Shown in pieces: positions 6,788 to 7,822 of a stretch of DNA of 7,822 nucleotides. The position numbers and the translations under genes are program-made. The notes under the pieces were generated by a model. The model was not told where the DNA came from. It made no database searches and saw only the letters and a list, made by a program, of their open reading frames with translations. Origin of the DNA: Gammaproteobacteria bacterium (GTDB taxonomy: Bacteria > Pseudomonadota > Gammaproteobacteria > JALTLT01). Numbering within the stretch: the first letter of the stretch is position 1; each line of letters opens with the position of its first letter. The DNA lies in contig JALTLT010000043.1 of the NCBI GenBank assembly GCA_027001815.1, positions 1 through 7,822 on the forward strand. The letters run 5' to 3'.

Positions 6788-6801
6788 GAGCTGTCTGCGG
6801 G

Positions 6802-6829
6802 CCATGCCCGGCGCGGGAGCGCCGCATGG
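6802..6829. repeat. Bulged hairpin downstream of EF-hand gene
   Basis: CCATGC(cc)GGCGC pairs with GCGCCGCATGG across a GGGA loop. This is an 11-bp stem with a 2-base bulge. It lies on the 3' side of the EF-hand gene, beside the hairpin at 6834-6859. Confidence 0.45.
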
Positions 6830-6833
6830 GTCG

Positions 6834-6859
6834 GGTGACGCCGGGGGAACGGCGTCACC
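6834..6859 (-). terminator. Perfect 10-bp hairpin, possible terminator of cytochrome/EF-hand operon
   Basis: GGTGACGCCG (6834-6843) pairs perfectly with CGGCGTCACC (6850-6859) around a 6-base loop, 41 bases past the EF-hand stop codon. There is no T-run after it on the minus strand, so it may stabilise the transcript end or act with Rho rather than as a classic intrinsic terminator. Confidence 0.4.
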
Positions 6860-6900
6860 AGGGGGAGGGAGAGCGTTTTCTTCCGCCCGGTCGGCGACGC

Positions 6901-7218
6901 CTACGGACGGCTCCTCCGGGTGCGCTGTTCGCGGCGCAACCGCATCTCCTCGCGCAAGCCGTCCATCTGTTCGTTGCGGGAGACGAGGCCGTTCCCGTCG
7001 CTGTCGATACGCTCGAAGCGCCACAGTTCGGCCACCGCCCCTTCCAGGTGGCGCCGGCTGCGGAACGCCTCGAACTCCTTGCGATCAAGGAAACCGTCTC
7101 CGTTGGTGTCGTAGGCGCTCCAGACCCTCCCCTCTCCGTGGCCGTCGGCGGTGACCGGCAGGGAGGCGAGGAAGCCGAAGAGAAGGAGGGGGGCGAGGGT
7201 GAGCTTCCGGCATCTCAT
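6901..7218 (-). CDS. Secreted two-EF-hand calcium-binding protein
   Basis: A 105-residue exported protein. The signal peptide is Arg/Lys at 2-5, hydrophobic 7-22, with likely cleavage near VTA-DG (24). Two EF-hand loops follow. The first is D37-TNGDGFLDRK-E48, a canonical 12-residue loop with ligands at D37, N39, D41, D45 and E48. The second is D72-SDGNGLVSRN-E83, with D72, D74, N76, S80 and E83. Both should bind Ca2+. The C-terminus is strongly basic (RLRREQRTRRSRP), perhaps for contact with an acidic partner or the membrane surface. GAGG lies 9 bases before the first ATG; a second ATG two codons in (7213) is less well placed. It starts 11 bp after the dihaem cytochrome stop, so the two are almost certainly co-transcribed. 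A role as a calcium-dependent partner of the cytochrome is a guess from context. No enzymatic domain is visible. Confidence 0.82.
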   Translation of the reverse strand: MRCRKLTLAPLLLFGFLASLPVTADGHGEGRVWSAYDTNGDGFLDRKEFEAFRSRRHLEGAVAELWRFERIDSDGNGLVSRNEQMDGLREEMRLRREQRTRRSRP

Positions 7219-7229
7219 GGGGGGAGACC

Positions 7230-7790
7230 TCAGTCGTCGTACCGGCCGTAGCCGGGGATGTAGACCTCGTGCTCGTCGAAGGAGCCCTTGTCGGCGTGCG
7301 CGTGGCAGAGGTCACAGTTGCTGAAGGATCGTACCTTGGGGTTCTTCCGCACCATGCGCGGCGAGAGTTCGTGGTGTTCGCGCCGGAAGTAGGGGAGTTC
7401 GGTGATCCGCAGGGGGGGCTGTTGGCCCTTCAGGTCCCACATCACCCGGTTGCTCACCCGGTAGTCGGCGCGGCCGGCGGCGTAGTCGAGCAGGTAGTTG
7501 AGAATCCGCACCCGGTCCCGCTCGGGGAGTTCGGCGTTCTCGCCGAAATGGTCGTCGAGGGAGGTCATGATCCGTTCCCAGGACTGGGCGGGCAGGAGTC
7601 CCGGCGGATAGGCCATGTGACAGCTCCCGCACTCCTCGCGGTAGAGCCGGTTGCGCACCGGCGCCACGCCGGGTCTGGCATGCGTCCCCCAGGCGGAGGA
7701 TTCGAAGGCCTCCTTCTCGTCGGCGGGGACCGGAAGGGCGGCGGCGAGGGCGAGGGTGGCGGCCAGGGTGATGGCGATGAACGGTTTCAT
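7230..7790 (-). CDS. Periplasmic dihaem cytochrome c, DHC family
   Basis: Exported dihaem c-type cytochrome of 186 residues. It has a Sec signal (about 4-23, ending PVPA-DE) and two haem attachment motifs, CGSCH at 54-58 and CDLCH at 159-163. Around the first, CHMAYPPGLLPAQSW and then LDDHFGENAEL match the dihaem cytochrome c (DHC) family. So does the ITELPYFRREHHEL segment before the second haem. In Rhodobacter sphaeroides DHC passes electrons to the small haem protein SHP and is associated with a membrane cytochrome b561; such partners may lie upstream outside the window. I chose the ATG at 7790, with GGAG 8 bases before it, over the GTG at 7814, because the signal peptide begins here. The 32 bases to the window edge include an in-frame SSQ-stop (TGA at 7813-7811) that could end an upstream gene. 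Electron-transfer role is confident; the partner is not known. Confidence 0.9.
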   Translation of the reverse strand: MKPFIAITLAATLALAAALPVPADEKEAFESSAWGTHARPGVAPVRNRLYREECGSCHMAYPPGLLPAQSWERIMTSLDDHFGENAELPERDRVRILNYLLDYAAGRADYRVSNRVMWDLKGQQPPLRITELPYFRREHHELSPRMVRKNPKVRSFSNCDLCHAHADKGSFDEHEVYIPGYGRYDD

Positions 7791-7822
7791 GGGTCTCTCT
7801 CCTCTGAAGATCACTGGCTGGA

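Noticed and set aside
6428..6788. Short open frames within the inverted-repeat element on both strands
   Set aside because: They cross the palindromes, have no ribosome site and show repeat-like mirrored peptides, so they come from the repeat symmetry.
1..7822. CRISPR arrays, tRNA genes, riboswitches
   Set aside because: No regularly spaced repeats, cloverleaf-like sequence or recognisable aptamer was seen on either strand.

Overview
The window comes from a very GC-rich proteobacterium. A gammaproteobacterium, or less likely a betaproteobacterium, is my best guess. The grounds are the HME-RND metal-efflux operon with a DUF3240 gene, a periplasmic dihaem cytochrome c of the DHC family, and the style of the intergenic palindromes. 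No rRNA or other taxonomic marker is present, so the genus cannot be named.

Layout, left to right. (1) At the left edge is the 3' part of a plus-strand gene for a Cys-rich four-helix-bundle copper-binding protein of the Csp1 type. Its twin-arginine signal is cut by the window edge. (2) Converging on it is a four-gene minus-strand operon, 6291 down to 508. In transcription order it encodes a TolC-type outer-membrane channel, a periplasmic adaptor, an HME-RND proton/metal antiporter and a small DUF3240 (P-II-like fold) protein. All three junctions are 4-base ATGA stop/start overlaps, so the operon is very tightly coupled. (3) Between 6292 and 6900 there is no gene. This stretch holds the operon leader with an AT-rich tandem 11-bp repeat (probable promoter and activator site), a roughly 358-bp MITE-like inverted-repeat element with a nested 30-bp-arm palindrome, and several further hairpins. 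(4) At the right is a second minus-strand operon: a dihaem cytochrome c followed 11 bp later by a secreted two-EF-hand protein. It probably continues upstream beyond the window.

How the parts fit. The RND trio would span the envelope and expel metal from the periplasm or cytoplasm, with DUF3240 as a probable cytosolic accessory. The TM4 signature of the pump resembles the Cu/Ag (CusA) type, but the periplasmic methionine triad of CusA is replaced by Ile/Asp/Glu. A divalent-cation substrate is therefore at least as likely as Cu(I). The neighbouring Csp-like protein is a Cu(I) binder by family, so the locus as a whole looks like an envelope metal-homeostasis island. The cytochrome/EF-hand pair is a separate periplasmic electron-transfer unit. 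I see no clearly novel defence, mobile or RNA system. The least-explained items are the DUF3240 partner, the hybrid metal signature and the intergenic inverted-repeat element.
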